NCBI GenBank assembly: GCA_039954875.1 | Contig: CP157202.1 | Span: 1,302,001 to 1,366,000 of the forward strand | From: G039954875 sp039954875 | GTDB lineage: Bacteria; Bacteroidota; Bacteroidia; Flavobacteriales; Blattabacteriaceae | DNA length: 64,000 bases | Reading direction: 5' to 3' | Shown here: one piece after another, positions 8,991 through 18,593 of the stretch | How the letters are laid out: each line of letters opens with the position of its first letter | Position numbering within the stretch: the first letter of the stretch is position 1 | The notes under the pieces: generated by a model | What the model saw: only the letters and a program-made list of their open reading frames with translations | The model's database searches: none | Told to the model about the DNA's origin: nothing | Program-made: the position numbers and the translations under genes

Positions 8991-10736
8991 TCAATGATTT
9001 TTCACCTTCAAGTGGAGTTCCTCCAGTTGATCGGTGTGGAGGGCTGAGGGCGTATTCATCATCACATCGCGTCCAGCATTATTTTTAGGGAAGGCGATGA
9101 AATCTCTGATATGCTCCTGCCCAGCGAGGATGGCTACTAAACGGTCAAATCCTATAGCTATACCGCCATGCGGTGGTGCACCGTACTCAAAGGCCTCCAT
9201 CAAAAAACCAAACTGGGATAGCACTTCTTCTTTTGAAAATCCTAGGCATTTGAAGACCCTTTCTTGCAGATAACGCTCGTGGATGCGTATGGATCCACCA
9301 CCGATCTCGTTGCCATTGATCACCAGGTCATATGCCTTAGCACGAACTTTTTCCGCATTGCTTTCTAATAAGGGGATGTCTTCCTCTCTAGGAGCGGTGA
9401 AAGGATGGTGCAACGCGTGATAACGTCTACGCTCTTCGTTCCATTCCAGCAGGGGGAAATCTATTATCCAAAGCGGAGCAAATTGGTTTGGATCTCGTAG
9501 ATTGAGACGTCTAGCCATTTCCAAGCGAAGTTCACCGAGTTGTTTTTGTGTTATTGCAGTCTCCCCCGAAAGGATCATTAATAGGTCTCCAGGTTGAGCA
9601 TCAAGGCGTTGTGCCCAGGCTTTGAGATCCTCTTGACTAAAAAACTTGTCTACTGATGATTTGAAGGTCCCGTCGGGTAAATATTTGCTCCATACGAGTC
9701 CTTGCGCCCCGATTTGCGGACATTTGACCCATTCAATAAGTGTATCGAGTTCCTTGCGTGTATATCCAGCACATCCCGGTGCAGCTATCCCTATGACCGA
9801 CTCTTTACGATCAAAAACGGAAAAAACTTTATTTTGAGTTAGGTCTGTCAATTCGCCCAGAATCATTCCAAATCGAATATCGGGTTTGTCAGAACCATAT
9901 CGTTGTATTGCTTCGGCATAAGAGAGACGTGGTAAAGGTTTTTTGAGGTTAACACCTCTGATTTTTTTGAAGAGATCAGAAATAAATCCCTCAAAAGTGT
10001 TGAGAATATCCTCCTGCTCAACAAAAGCCATCTCACAATCGATCTGTGTGAATTCGGGTTGGCGATCTGCACGCAAATCTTCATCGCGAAAGCATTTGAC
10101 CAGTTGAAAATATTTGTCCATGCCACCGATCATCAGCAATTGTTTGAAAGATTGAGGCGATTGGGGCAAAGCGTAAAACTGTCCTGGATGCACACGCGAA
10201 GGCACGACGAAATCACGAGCACCTTCGGGTGTAGATTTGATCAATACGGGGGTTTCGACCTCTATAAATCCCTGTTCGGAGAGATATTGCCTCGCTGCTA
10301 AGGCTACGCAATGGCGGTGGATTAGCTTATTTTTGATCGGATTCCTTCGAACATCGAGATAGCGATATCTCATACGAAGCTCTTCACTACCATCGGTTTG
10401 ATCCTCTATGGTAAAAGGAGGGAGCGATGAAGCATTGAGTAGATATAGTTTTGATACCAATACTTCTATAGCTCCAGTAGGGTTGTGCAGATTTTTAGCA
10501 CTTCTTTCGATGATTGCTCCTTGGACTTGGATGACAGATTCTCGACTCAATTGACGTGCTTGTCCAATCAATGGATTATCTTGGTAAAATATAAGTTGTG
10601 TGATGCCATAACGATCTCTCAGATCTATGAAGATCATTGCACCTAAGTCTCTGATCTTCTGGACCCATCCAGCTAAAATGACTTTTTGTCCGATGTCTTC
10701 TAGGCGCAACGCACCACAATGATGTGTCCTGTACAT
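8991..10736 (-). CDS. aspS: Aspartyl-tRNA synthetase
   Basis: This class II synthetase charges tRNA-Asp. It is 581 residues, the normal bacterial length. The N-terminal OB-fold anticodon-binding domain (GWVQKIRDLGAMIFIDLRD) precedes the class II core with motif 2 (FRDEDLRADRQPEFTQID), a bacterial insertion domain, and motif 3 (GIAIGFDRLVAILAG). The first ATG fits the family N terminus and lies downstream of a near-ideal promoter. The gene is intact between two decayed neighbours. Confidence 0.97.
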   Translation of the reverse strand: MYRTHHCGALRLEDIGQKVILAGWVQKIRDLGAMIFIDLRDRYGITQLIFYQDNPLIGQARQLSRESVIQVQGAIIERSAKNLHNPTGAIEVLVSKLYLLNASSLPPFTIEDQTDGSEELRMRYRYLDVRRNPIKNKLIHRHCVALAARQYLSEQGFIEVETPVLIKSTPEGARDFVVPSRVHPGQFYALPQSPQSFKQLLMIGGMDKYFQLVKCFRDEDLRADRQPEFTQIDCEMAFVEQEDILNTFEGFISDLFKKIRGVNLKKPLPRLSYAEAIQRYGSDKPDIRFGMILGELTDLTQNKVFSVFDRKESVIGIAAPGCAGYTRKELDTLIEWVKCPQIGAQGLVWSKYLPDGTFKSSVDKFFSQEDLKAWAQRLDAQPGDLLMILSGETAITQKQLGELRLEMARRLNLRDPNQFAPLWIIDFPLLEWNEERRRYHALHHPFTAPREEDIPLLESNAEKVRAKAYDLVINGNEIGGGSIRIHERYLQERVFKCLGFSKEEVLSQFGFLMEAFEYGAPPHGGIAIGFDRLVAILAGQEHIRDFIAFPKNNAGRDVMMNTPSALHTDQLEELHLKVKNH

Positions 10737-10780
10737 GAAAATTTTGGTATCCTTCGTTGGGAACTTGAAATAAATTGCAA

Positions 10781-10812
10781 CAAAGGTAGGATTCTATATA
10801 GAATTTTACAAA
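10781..10812 (-). promoter_or_regulatory. aspS promoter, Bacteroidota consensus
   Basis: On the minus strand a TTTG (10809-10812) is separated by exactly 20 bases from TACCTTTG (10781-10788), matching the Bacteroidota housekeeping consensus TTTG-N19-21-TAnnTTTG. It lies about 45 bases upstream of the aspS ATG. This is the best-formed promoter I see in the window. Confidence 0.75.
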
Positions 10813-12046
10813 TTATTGACTTCTTTTTTGATCATTTTTATTTTCTAAAGGTTATTTTTATAGGTCAAGATTTCGTCGATACAATGAGCGATTTTTTTAT
10901 ATGGTTTTCTTTCACACCTGATGTATGTGACAGCTGCTGTACCAAGGCTAATCCATGAAGTGATGAAGGGAAATTGATCATCAAAGGGAATCATATTTTT
11001 GTTACAAGTGATATCTGCATTTACGAGAATTTTTTCAGCTTCTTTCCCAGTGATCTTTTTGTCGCAAAGATCGATCAGTATGTAATGATTGTCTGTAACA
11101 ACTTAAATGATTTGATAGTCTCTTTTGATCAGCACTTGAGTATTGCGTGCTATTTATCGAACGTACTAGCCCCATACTCGTCCAGTAAGGATTTCTTCGA
11201 AAGCCATGGCTTTGGCTGCAATGATGTGTTCGAGAGCCCACCCCACCAGCCAAGGGAGATAGCCTGTCTATGGGTTGAACGTTTTATTGAGTTACCCTTT
11301 GGAGACTTTGAGTCCACATAGATTGTCAAAATCTTCTCCGATCAAGATTAGTCCACCGCATGGACCACGCAATGTTTTGTGCGTAGTAATGATCACTATG
11401 TGGCAATGAGGAAAGGGATGATTCAAAAGTCCTTTAGCAATCAAGCTTGCTGGGTGGATGATGTCAGCAATAAAGATAACTCCTACTTAGTCGGCTGTTT
11501 TACGAAACTTGCTGTAGTCCATATCTCTAGAATAAGCCGATACTCCACAAATAATTAATTTAGGTTTTTATTTTTCGACTAAAACCATCATTTTATCATA
11601 ATTAATCAAACCGGTTTCTTGGTTCACAACATAGAATATACCACGATAGATACTACCTGAAAAACTTACCGAATCACCGTGGGTTAAATATCAGTCGTAC
11701 ATGAGGTCGAGTCCAAGCACAATATCTCCAGGCTAGAGGTAGATTATGTAATAACAGCATTGGCCTGTGAGCCCGAATGAGGTTGTACGTTGACATAGGA
11801 CAGCGTTGAAGAGCTTTTTAGCCCAATATATGGTCCATTCTTTCATCTTGTCCATGATTTAGCAACCACCGTAATATCGTTTGTTGGGACGGCCCTCAAA
11901 ATATTTATTTATTAGGATCAAACCCATGGTTTGAAGTACTTTGGGGCTGACGAAATTTTCGAGGCTATTAGTTCAACACCACGTGTTTGACACTCTCCCT
12001 CTTTTTCTCTCCAATTGGAGATGATGTTTTTCTTATAAGTAGCCAT
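10790..12046 (-). pseudogene. glyA: Serine hydroxymethyltransferase, decayed
   Basis: GlyA interconverts serine and glycine while charging tetrahydrofolate with a one-carbon unit. The N terminus (MATYKKN from 12046, then EKEGECQTRGVELIAS), the middle (IICGVSAYSRDMDYSKFRK), the PLP-lysine region (IITTHKTLRGPCGGLIL) and the C terminus (SPFITSWISLGTAAVT) are all readable and colinear over about 420 codons. At least several stops and frame changes interrupt it, including a TAA after FRKTAD. Its 5' end is at the expected start. A ~115-codon open frame on the opposite strand is a shadow. Confidence 0.9.
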
Positions 12047-12144
12047 AGTCATATACAATTGCTTTGGGGTGCTAGAGATAGAGATATCCCTAGAAATTGG
12101 TCTGGACATCTCATCTAGTCGGGATAGTAAATTTTTGTTTAGAA

Positions 12145-12734
12145 TTATGGCGTGATGAGTATCTCTGCTTTGTCTACCACTTTCCAGTCATATATCTTTG
12201 ATATAGGATGTAGATATTACTCAATTCTAGGGTGAGTCTTTCTCTAGCTTGTTTGACAAGCGCAGATTTTTCTATTTTTTTTTCAGGGTTTGAACCACTT
12301 TTTCTTTCAGATTGTTTAGTTGTTGGATTTCAGAACGACCCAAAAGTCTTTTTTACCAGTCTTAATATTTGATCTCAGAAGTGATCGTGATTTCAGGTCT
12401 TGGAATAAAATAGATATATATGATTTTCTGAGCTTCATTTATTTGAATTTTAATTTTTTCCCACTTTATAGAATACGGTGGCTTTTGCATTAACAAGCAC
12501 AATGGCTCTCTTATCAAAGTGCTGAAGCAGACGTACAATATTTTTTGTTATACTTTGTAAGTATATATGATAGAAAAATTACCTTCCACTGCGACGAGTT
12601 TGTTCATATGTTGTAGATCGTGAAGCAATGTATAGACACTGACTTTCACACTGTCTTTTTGAGTGCACAGATAGAGGTACGCGCAAGTCAAGCCTGTTAT
12701 AAAAATCAGAATAAATATCAGATGTTTTTTTCAT
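12145..12734 (-). pseudogene. DUF4230 family protein, decayed
   Basis: The translation carries features of the Bacteroidota DUF4230 family: an N-terminal membrane segment after ATG 12734, MNKLVAVEGNFS, a segment close to AIVLVNAKATVFYKV, INEAQKIIYIYFIPRPEI, and the C terminus GKWWTKQ/WKVVDKAEILITP in alternating frames. Multiple stops and frameshifts show it is inactive. The biochemical role of the family is not established; members are membrane-anchored. Confidence 0.7.
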
Positions 12735-12756
12735 GGATTATGATTGGGACGTAAAT

Positions 12757-13190
12757 TTAATTTTCAAGTATTTGTTTTATATCGGCTTCTAAACTTCCTT
12801 TAGGTGATTCTACAATCCTATTTAGTTCTTTTTAATCTTTACAAAAAATGGGAAGGAGGAGTACACGAAAAATGTTTTTACTAACTTCTTCTACATTAAC
12901 CTCTTTTTTTTATTTACGAGGTAGATCTTCAGTTTAGATTTTTTTTTGGATAGCTGATGATATCTAAAATTGTTATAAAAGAAGGTACTTGCAATTGACT
13001 GTCTTTGCACCAGGCATCGAAAAATATAATGATGTTTACCTTGATAAGTAATAGCTTTATCGTGTGGATAAAGTAAGTATCCAGGTTATATCGATTGTAT
13101 TCAGGCTTAAACCATATGTTATAAGGTAATTTTACTAAAATACTCTAATCTATGGTTTTGATAAGGTGTGAATTTCCGTTTGTCTCTAAA
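12757..13190 (-). pseudogene. Thioredoxin-family protein, decayed
   Basis: Readable pieces are YNRYNLDTYF, then IIIFFDAWCKDSQLQVPSF, which contains a WCKDS redox-like site with a single cysteine, and a C-terminal tail ELNRIVESPKGSLEADIKQ ending in ILEN and a TAA at 12757. This order fits a small Bacteroidota thioredoxin-like protein of about 140 residues. Several frame changes lie between the blocks. It ends close upstream of the DUF4230 relic on the same strand. Confidence 0.65.
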
Positions 13191-13644
13191 TGCTCTTATT
13201 TTACTTATTTTATAAGATGATGAGAGGGATTTTCTACCTCTTAACCCTTAGTCTCAAGTAGCTCTAAACTCAATGGTAAAAAAAGAATAAATATTTTCCC
13301 CATACGGGACTTTTTTATTAAAATTAATATTTTTTTTAAATAAAAAAGAGGGGTGAAATTTGAAAAGTAGTGAAGACACAAACTGTATGTATATAAAATT
13401 AAAAAATATATAAATTTGCATTCCCGTTGCAAGATAATTTATGTAACAAGAATGAAAATCATACAATGCTTTTTTCTTCTTTGAGCTGGTAACTAGGTCG
13501 TTTACGTTTTAAGATCGGTGAGACTTTCTTTAAGCTGTTTCCTGTGAAGAAAAGTTTGATCGGCTAGATCTTGACCTTTATCTTGAAATAAGGAAATAAA
13601 ACACGTTGATGACATACAGAAATTTTATATAAAAATCAAAACAC
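13191..13644. other. Spacer upstream of rpmF
   Basis: This is very A/T-rich sequence with homopolymer runs. Two overlapping short minus-strand frames are low-complexity and not credible. No RNA gene is apparent. The rpmF promoter should lie near the 3' end but is not clear. Confidence 0.45.
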
Positions 13645-13839
13645 ATGGCACAGCCCAAAAGAAGGCAATCCAAAGCCAGGCAAAACAAGCGTAGGACTCA
13701 TTATAAAGCAAAATTACCTCAGTTGGCTATCGATCCTATTACTAAAAAAGTACACATGTATCATCGTGCACATTGGCATGAAGATAAACTTTATTATAGA
13801 GGAAAGGTGGTTTTTGAAAAGCAGCAGATCGATAGATAA
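13645..13839 (+). CDS. rpmF: 50S ribosomal protein L32
   Basis: L32 is a small basic protein of the large ribosomal subunit. It has 64 residues and begins MAQPKRRQSKARQNKRRTH, the usual L32 N terminus. The C-terminal half lacks the two CxxC pairs of zinc-binding L32, so this is the cysteine-free form. The DUF177 (YceD-like) gene that often precedes rpmF is not recognisable upstream. Confidence 0.95.
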   Translation: MAQPKRRQSKARQNKRRTHYKAKLPQLAIDPITKKVHMYHRAHWHEDKLYYRGKVVFEKQQIDR

Positions 13840-14008
13840 AGATGACATATAAAATTTTCGAAGACAAAATTCCACTGTACGTAAATGAGATTTTTTATTT
13901 ACAAACGGTGTAATATAAAAAATAAATATTTACAATATTAGTTTGTTGTACATATTGCAATATAGTAAATCATGGGCTCATTATTAAAAATATTTATAAT
14001 ATAAATTT

Positions 14009-14482
14009 ATGGATTTAAAGGATATCAAAACTTTGATCCAATTCGTATCCAAATCTGAGATCTATGAAGTAGAGATCAAGTTAGGAAATACTAAGGTTCA
14101 CATCAAAAACAAAGTTACGAGTGCGCAAAATGCTGTGTTACCTCCAATCCAAGTACTGCCAAATGTTTCTCATCCCATACCAGCCGTGACTGAACCTCCT
14201 AAAGAAGAAAAATCGGAAGAGACCTCAGAGTCTCGATATGTCACCATCAAGTCGCCGATGATAGGTACTTTCTATCGCTGCCCTACTCCTGATAAGCCCC
14301 CCCATGTGAAAGTGGGTGATAAAATAGAACCCGGCACCAAACTTTGTGTAATAGAAGCTATGAAACTTTTCAATGACATAGAGGCAGAAGTAGCCGGAAA
14401 AATTGTCAAGATTTTTGTAGAAAATGCTTCGCCTGTAGAATACAATCAACCTTTGTTTTTGGTAGATCCTAATCTCTCTTGA
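14009..14482 (+). CDS. accB: Biotin carboxyl carrier protein of acetyl-CoA carboxylase
   Basis: AccB carries the biotin that shuttles CO2 in malonyl-CoA synthesis. It has 157 residues: an N-terminal BCCP segment (MDLKDIKTLIQFVSKS), a Pro-rich linker, and a biotinyl domain with EAMKLFNDIEAEV, where the Lys is the biotinylation site. Its stop overlaps the accC start as ATGA. A run of seven C residues (14297-14303) encodes Pro-Pro in the linker. Confidence 0.95.
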   Translation: MDLKDIKTLIQFVSKSEIYEVEIKLGNTKVHIKNKVTSAQNAVLPPIQVLPNVSHPIPAVTEPPKEEKSEETSESRYVTIKSPMIGTFYRCPTPDKPPHVKVGDKIEPGTKLCVIEAMKLFNDIEAEVAGKIVKIFVENASPVEYNQPLFLVDPNLS

Positions 14483-15873
14483 TGACGACACCTTATAACA
14501 AAAACAAGATCTCAATATTCAAGAAGATATTGGTTGCCAATCGGGGTGAGATAGCTTTGCGTATCATACGTACTGCTAGAGAAATGAGCATCAACACAGT
14601 AGCGGTTTATTCTACGGCAGATGTACATAGTCTTCACGTACGTTTTGCTGATGAGGCTGTTTGTATTGGGGCAACTGCTCCCGCACAATCGTATCTGAAT
14701 ATACCTCATCTGATTGCTGCTGCCGAGATCACCAATGCAGATGCCATCCATCCTGGTTATGGTTTTTTAGCCGAGAATGCTTATTTTTCCTTAATGTGTG
14801 CTAAACATGGCATCAAATTTATAGGCCCTCTGCCTGAGCAAATCGAACGTATGGGCGATAAATCCTCAGCTAAAGAAACGATGAAAAAATATAATGTGCC
14901 TTGTATTCCCGGTTCGGATGGTTTGCTCAAGACCTATGAAGCAGCTGAAAATACAGCCGATAAGATTGGTTATCCGGTAATTCTCAAAGCCAATGCAGGC
15001 GGCGGCGGAAAGGGGATGCGTGCCGTTTGGAATAAAGCAGATCTGAATAGTGCTTGGGAAATAGCCATACAAGAGGCCAAGGCCTCCTTTGGTAAGGAAG
15101 ACATGTATATGGAGAAGTTTATCCTAGAGCCTCGACATGTAGAAATACAAATTGCTGGCGATCAATATGGTAAAGCCTGTCATTTATCTGAAAGAGATTG
15201 CTCAATCCAACGTCGTCACCAAAAATTGGTAGAGGAGACCCCTTCTCCCTTTTTAACGCAAGCTTTGCGAGAAAGAATGGGCCATACCGCAGTAATGGCA
15301 GCCGAATCCATTGGTTATGAGGGCATGGGGACGATAGAGTTTTTGGTAGACCAAGAGCGAAATTTTTATTTCATGGAAATGAATACTCGTATACAGGTAG
15401 AGCATCCTATCACCGAAGAAGTTACTGGTTACGATTTGATCCGTGAGCAAATCCTCTTAGCTGCAGGAGAAAAACTCTCTGGTAAGCACTATTATCCAGA
15501 GAGGTTTTCTATAGAATGTCGGATCAATGCCGAAGATCCCTATCAAGATTTTCGTCCTATGCCTGGCAAAATTACTCAAATGCATATCCCTGGTGGGCAA
15601 GGTGTACGCATAGATACCCATGCTTATGCCGGCTATGTCATCCCTCCTTATTATGATTCGATGATTGCAAAGCTCATTACTACAGCCAAGACTAGAAAAG
15701 AAGCCATTGCCAAGATGAGCCGTTCCTTGGACGAATTCGTCATAGAAGGCATACATACTACCATACCTTTCCATAGGCAACTCATGCACGACAAAGACTT
15801 CCTCAGAGGGTATTATACTACCAAATTTTTAGATAATTTTCAGCCCGACCTTCGTTTTGCTTGTGACTTTTGA
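14479..15873 (+). CDS. accC: Biotin carboxylase subunit of acetyl-CoA carboxylase
   Basis: AccC uses ATP and bicarbonate to carboxylate biotin on AccB. It has 464 residues. KILVANRGEIALRIIR opens the biotin carboxylase domain; the ATP-grasp glycine loop ANAGGGGKGMR and catalytic FMEMNTRIQVEHPITE are intact, as is RINAEDP. The N terminus carries about 13 extra residues before the core; it starts at the ATGA overlap with accB, so the two are translationally coupled. Confidence 0.96.
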   Translation: MMTTPYNKNKISIFKKILVANRGEIALRIIRTAREMSINTVAVYSTADVHSLHVRFADEAVCIGATAPAQSYLNIPHLIAAAEITNADAIHPGYGFLAENAYFSLMCAKHGIKFIGPLPEQIERMGDKSSAKETMKKYNVPCIPGSDGLLKTYEAAENTADKIGYPVILKANAGGGGKGMRAVWNKADLNSAWEIAIQEAKASFGKEDMYMEKFILEPRHVEIQIAGDQYGKACHLSERDCSIQRRHQKLVEETPSPFLTQALRERMGHTAVMAAESIGYEGMGTIEFLVDQERNFYFMEMNTRIQVEHPITEEVTGYDLIREQILLAAGEKLSGKHYYPERFSIECRINAEDPYQDFRPMPGKITQMHIPGGQGVRIDTHAYAGYVIPPYYDSMIAKLITTAKTRKEAIAKMSRSLDEFVIEGIHTTIPFHRQLMHDKDFLRGYYTTKFLDNFQPDLRFACDF

Positions 15874-15891
15874 TCCAAAAAAAGTATACAA

Positions 15892-16183
15892 ATGATTCAG
15901 ATTGCAAATAGCCTGATATAAGAAGACATTCTTGAACTATAATTCATCTGTAATCTCTCTGCTTATAAAGAGGCTTGTTGTATAGAAAGTGATTCGGGAG
16001 CTCCTTTGGAAAAAGATAAATTAGCTGTATTGGAAACGATACGCCCCAAGATTAAACCATACATGCTTGCTGAAGGTGTCCGTCTATAAGTTTTTGAAAG
16101 CCACATTAACCCGAAGATTCGATACGGCTTGGTGCGAAGCTATAGAATCTTTTGCCCAACATAAAGCCAACACACCAAATTAG
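15892..16183 (+). pseudogene. DUF3109 family protein with internal deletion
   Basis: The first ~60 codons (MIQIANSLI, stop, EDILEL, ICNLSAYKEACCIESDSGAP) match the N terminus of DUF3109 proteins, which have a cysteine-rich likely metal-binding centre. The last ~30 codons (KFLKATLTRRFDTAWCEAIE, ending at TAG 16181) match the C terminus. The middle of the ~190-residue protein is missing, and stops interrupt what remains. It follows accC directly. Confidence 0.75.
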
Positions 16184-16217
16184 TAAGTTTCTTCCTGAGA
16201 AGGATCTAAAGCACTTT

Positions 16218-17721
16218 TCATTTGACCCAATCAGGCAGGGGAGAATCAACCTGAAAAAATAAGATCAATACAAAATAAAAGAGCAAAATCAATACGATGA
16301 TAGTGCTCAAGTTGGAAACAATTCACATCGAGCCATTTGAGGGATGATGACCCGTTCGCTGGTAAAGACCACTAAAGTAGTACCTGAACCAAAGAGCAAC
16401 ATGAAAGCCAACTAATAAAACAAAGATAATCGCGGTAGCGTCAGTAGTAAGAAATTAATTTAGACCACCACATCCATGGCAGCAAAGACAGGCATAAAAA
16501 TATTGGCCGTAGTTGTATTAGAATTGATATCGGTGAGAAATATCACCACGGTGAGTAACATAAAGATCAACAAGAAGAGTGCCAATTTTCCAATATAGGC
16601 CAATTCATGACCAATTCATTCAAAAAATTTAGTAACCTTAAAATCAGCTAAATATCGCGTGTCCCAAAAAAAATTATCACCACACACCAAGGTACAGTAG
16701 AGACGGTCTTCCAATCGAGTAAGCGTTCATCTTTGGTATTTCTTCTGATGCAAAACAAGGCCAGTACACTAAGTATAGTTACTGTATTGTCATGGATTAT
16801 CTTAGGATTTTCAAATAGGCTACCCCAACCCGGTAGCGTTAAGTCATCGATCTTTATATCTTTTCTAAAGATCCATCCTAGAGCAATAAACACAAAGATG
16901 ACTAAGAGTATTTTTTTTACCTCGGCTCATTAAGTTCAGGGTTTTGCGTTTTTGTTTAATGAATGCATCCCCTCCGCAAAACAGTCTTAATATCTTTGAA
17001 ATATCTCATCAAATAGTACCAAGTGATCGGCAGGAGGATGATCAGGATAGGCAAGCCCGACCTTGAGCCAATAAGGGAAAGTGATCTCTAAGCTTTGAGG
17101 AAACAGTATGTTTAAGGCCCCTGCAAAAGACCATTTTAGAATGAGTCCGTACAATGTTTGAAGAGCCTCCTATGCTCGAGACATAAGCAATAGCCAATAT
17201 CAGGGCTATACCAAACCTTAGAGAAGGTTTCGAAGCCAATTCTTCCTTTTTGATGATGGCCAGAACGATGAACAATACGAGTAGCGACACTGCCCCACAT
17301 TGACGATCCATCCACATAGAGGGGAGTACTGTGGTAATCATAAAACTCAAGATGATCTTCTGGCAGTTAGTCCCTAGTAGGCTGATTATACTAAGATAAT
17401 ACGTTTATGGGGATTTTGTTTTTCGATAGCCCTGGCGATGAGAATCAACCCACCCAATAGCAGCAAGACCAAATTATAATCATAATTTTCTGCCATGTCG
17501 TCCGAAATGGAAAATATCTCCAACATTTGGAAAAGCACTAAAGGTACAAAGGCCGCCTCATAAATAGAGATAGCCTCGGTAATCCACCAAATAGCCATCA
17601 ATGAGGTGACGCCTGCATAATATTTAACTTGGGTAATCATCCCTGCAAAATTGGGCATCAGGAGGAAAATAATCAATACAAGTATACTTAATATCAAACC
17701 GGTGTATAAAGATCTTTTCAT
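16218..17721 (-). pseudogene. SLC13/DASS-type sodium:dicarboxylate symporter, decayed
   Basis: These symporters import C4-dicarboxylates or related anions with sodium. From the start at 17721 (MKRSLYTG) the frames contain SLMAIWWITEAISIYEAAFV, a SIGGSSNIVRT block similar to the conserved SIGGTxTLxGTxPN site, LLDWKTVSTVPW and the C-terminal PLPDWVK with TGA at 16218. The span of about 500 codons equals a full gene. Frameshifts and stops separate all the blocks. Confidence 0.8.
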
Positions 17722-18001
17722 AATGAAAAGTATAAAGATTTTGTCATATTTTAAGTGTATTAAATTTATCAAAAAAATCATTTAGATCGCATCGATTCTT
17801 TGCATTTTTGATAGATGTCTCAAAGCAATGCTGATCCCTTGAAAGACTGGCTCATATTTTCCTCACATAAAAATCAAACTATGACATTAGACATACAACT
17901 TTGACCATTGTAAAGTTGAAAATTTTGATAGAGCATTGTTGAACTTATTTCCTTACCAACGTATCCAAAGCACAAGGCCCCGAGTAGAGTAAACAATTAA
18001 T

Positions 18002-18036
18002 TTGTTTATAATGGAGGGTATACCATTAATAAACAA
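18002..18036. repeat. Inverted repeat with 13-base arms
   Basis: TTGTTTATAATGG (18002-18014) is followed after 8 bases by its complement with one extra A (18023-18036). It could form a hairpin or a protein-binding site. It lies directly before the decayed locus at 18.04 kb and 3' of nothing obvious. Confidence 0.45.
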
Positions 18037-18584
18037 TGGAGTATGTCGGGTGTGGCTCAGTATCGATATTTTCAATTCCCTGTTTGTGGGGATATACGCT
18101 TAGTTTATCCGGTCTAAGGCTCTGGTACAGGCTGAAATATTTACCTTTGACCTTTGCTGCCGGTTACACCTATTTCGATACACGGCGTTATAAAAAAGGA
18201 CTAAAGATAGTAACAGCGAAAAAACCAGCTTTATCAACGAGTTACCTTCAAAAAGAAATTGGAGCGCTTGAGAGCTTGGCCCATATCGATATCGTATAGA
18301 AGAGTGTTGGTTTAAAGATCGTACATTTCAATCCAGGATACGATACCGACCTCTCAGCAGTCATCCCTTTTTACGCAAGAGATACCTACAAGAAATCATC
18401 GTACATCACTTTGTGAGATGAGATTCACATGACAAGTAAAGCCCCTTATTACCAATCCAACCGTATCCATGGGAGGCATTGGCTACAAGCTCAACGAATA
18501 TTCTACCTAGAAGTCGGATCGATGACGCAAGTCAATCAAGTCAACAAACCCACTTTCCATCAAACCATCTTTACCCTCACGTAA
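18036..18584 (+). pseudogene. Unrecognised protein, probably membrane or outer-membrane associated, decayed
   Basis: An open frame of 87 codons continues after stops into further coherent sequence (KIVHFNPGYDTDLSAVIPF, SNRIHGRHWLQAQRIFYLE, FHQTIFTLT) ending at TAA 18582. Aromatic-rich alternating segments suggest beta strands, but I cannot name a family. At least two in-frame stops make it non-functional as read. Confidence 0.45.
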
Positions 18585-18593
18585 ACACGGTTT

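Noticed and set aside
10974..11321. A 115-codon plus-strand frame
   Set aside because: It lies antisense to the glyA relic, whose conserved blocks are clear on the other strand.
13241..13466. Two overlapping minus-strand frames of 63 and 70 codons
   Set aside because: Their Phe/Ile/Leu/Lys/Tyr-rich composition follows from A/T-rich DNA, and neither has a recognisable motif or start signal.
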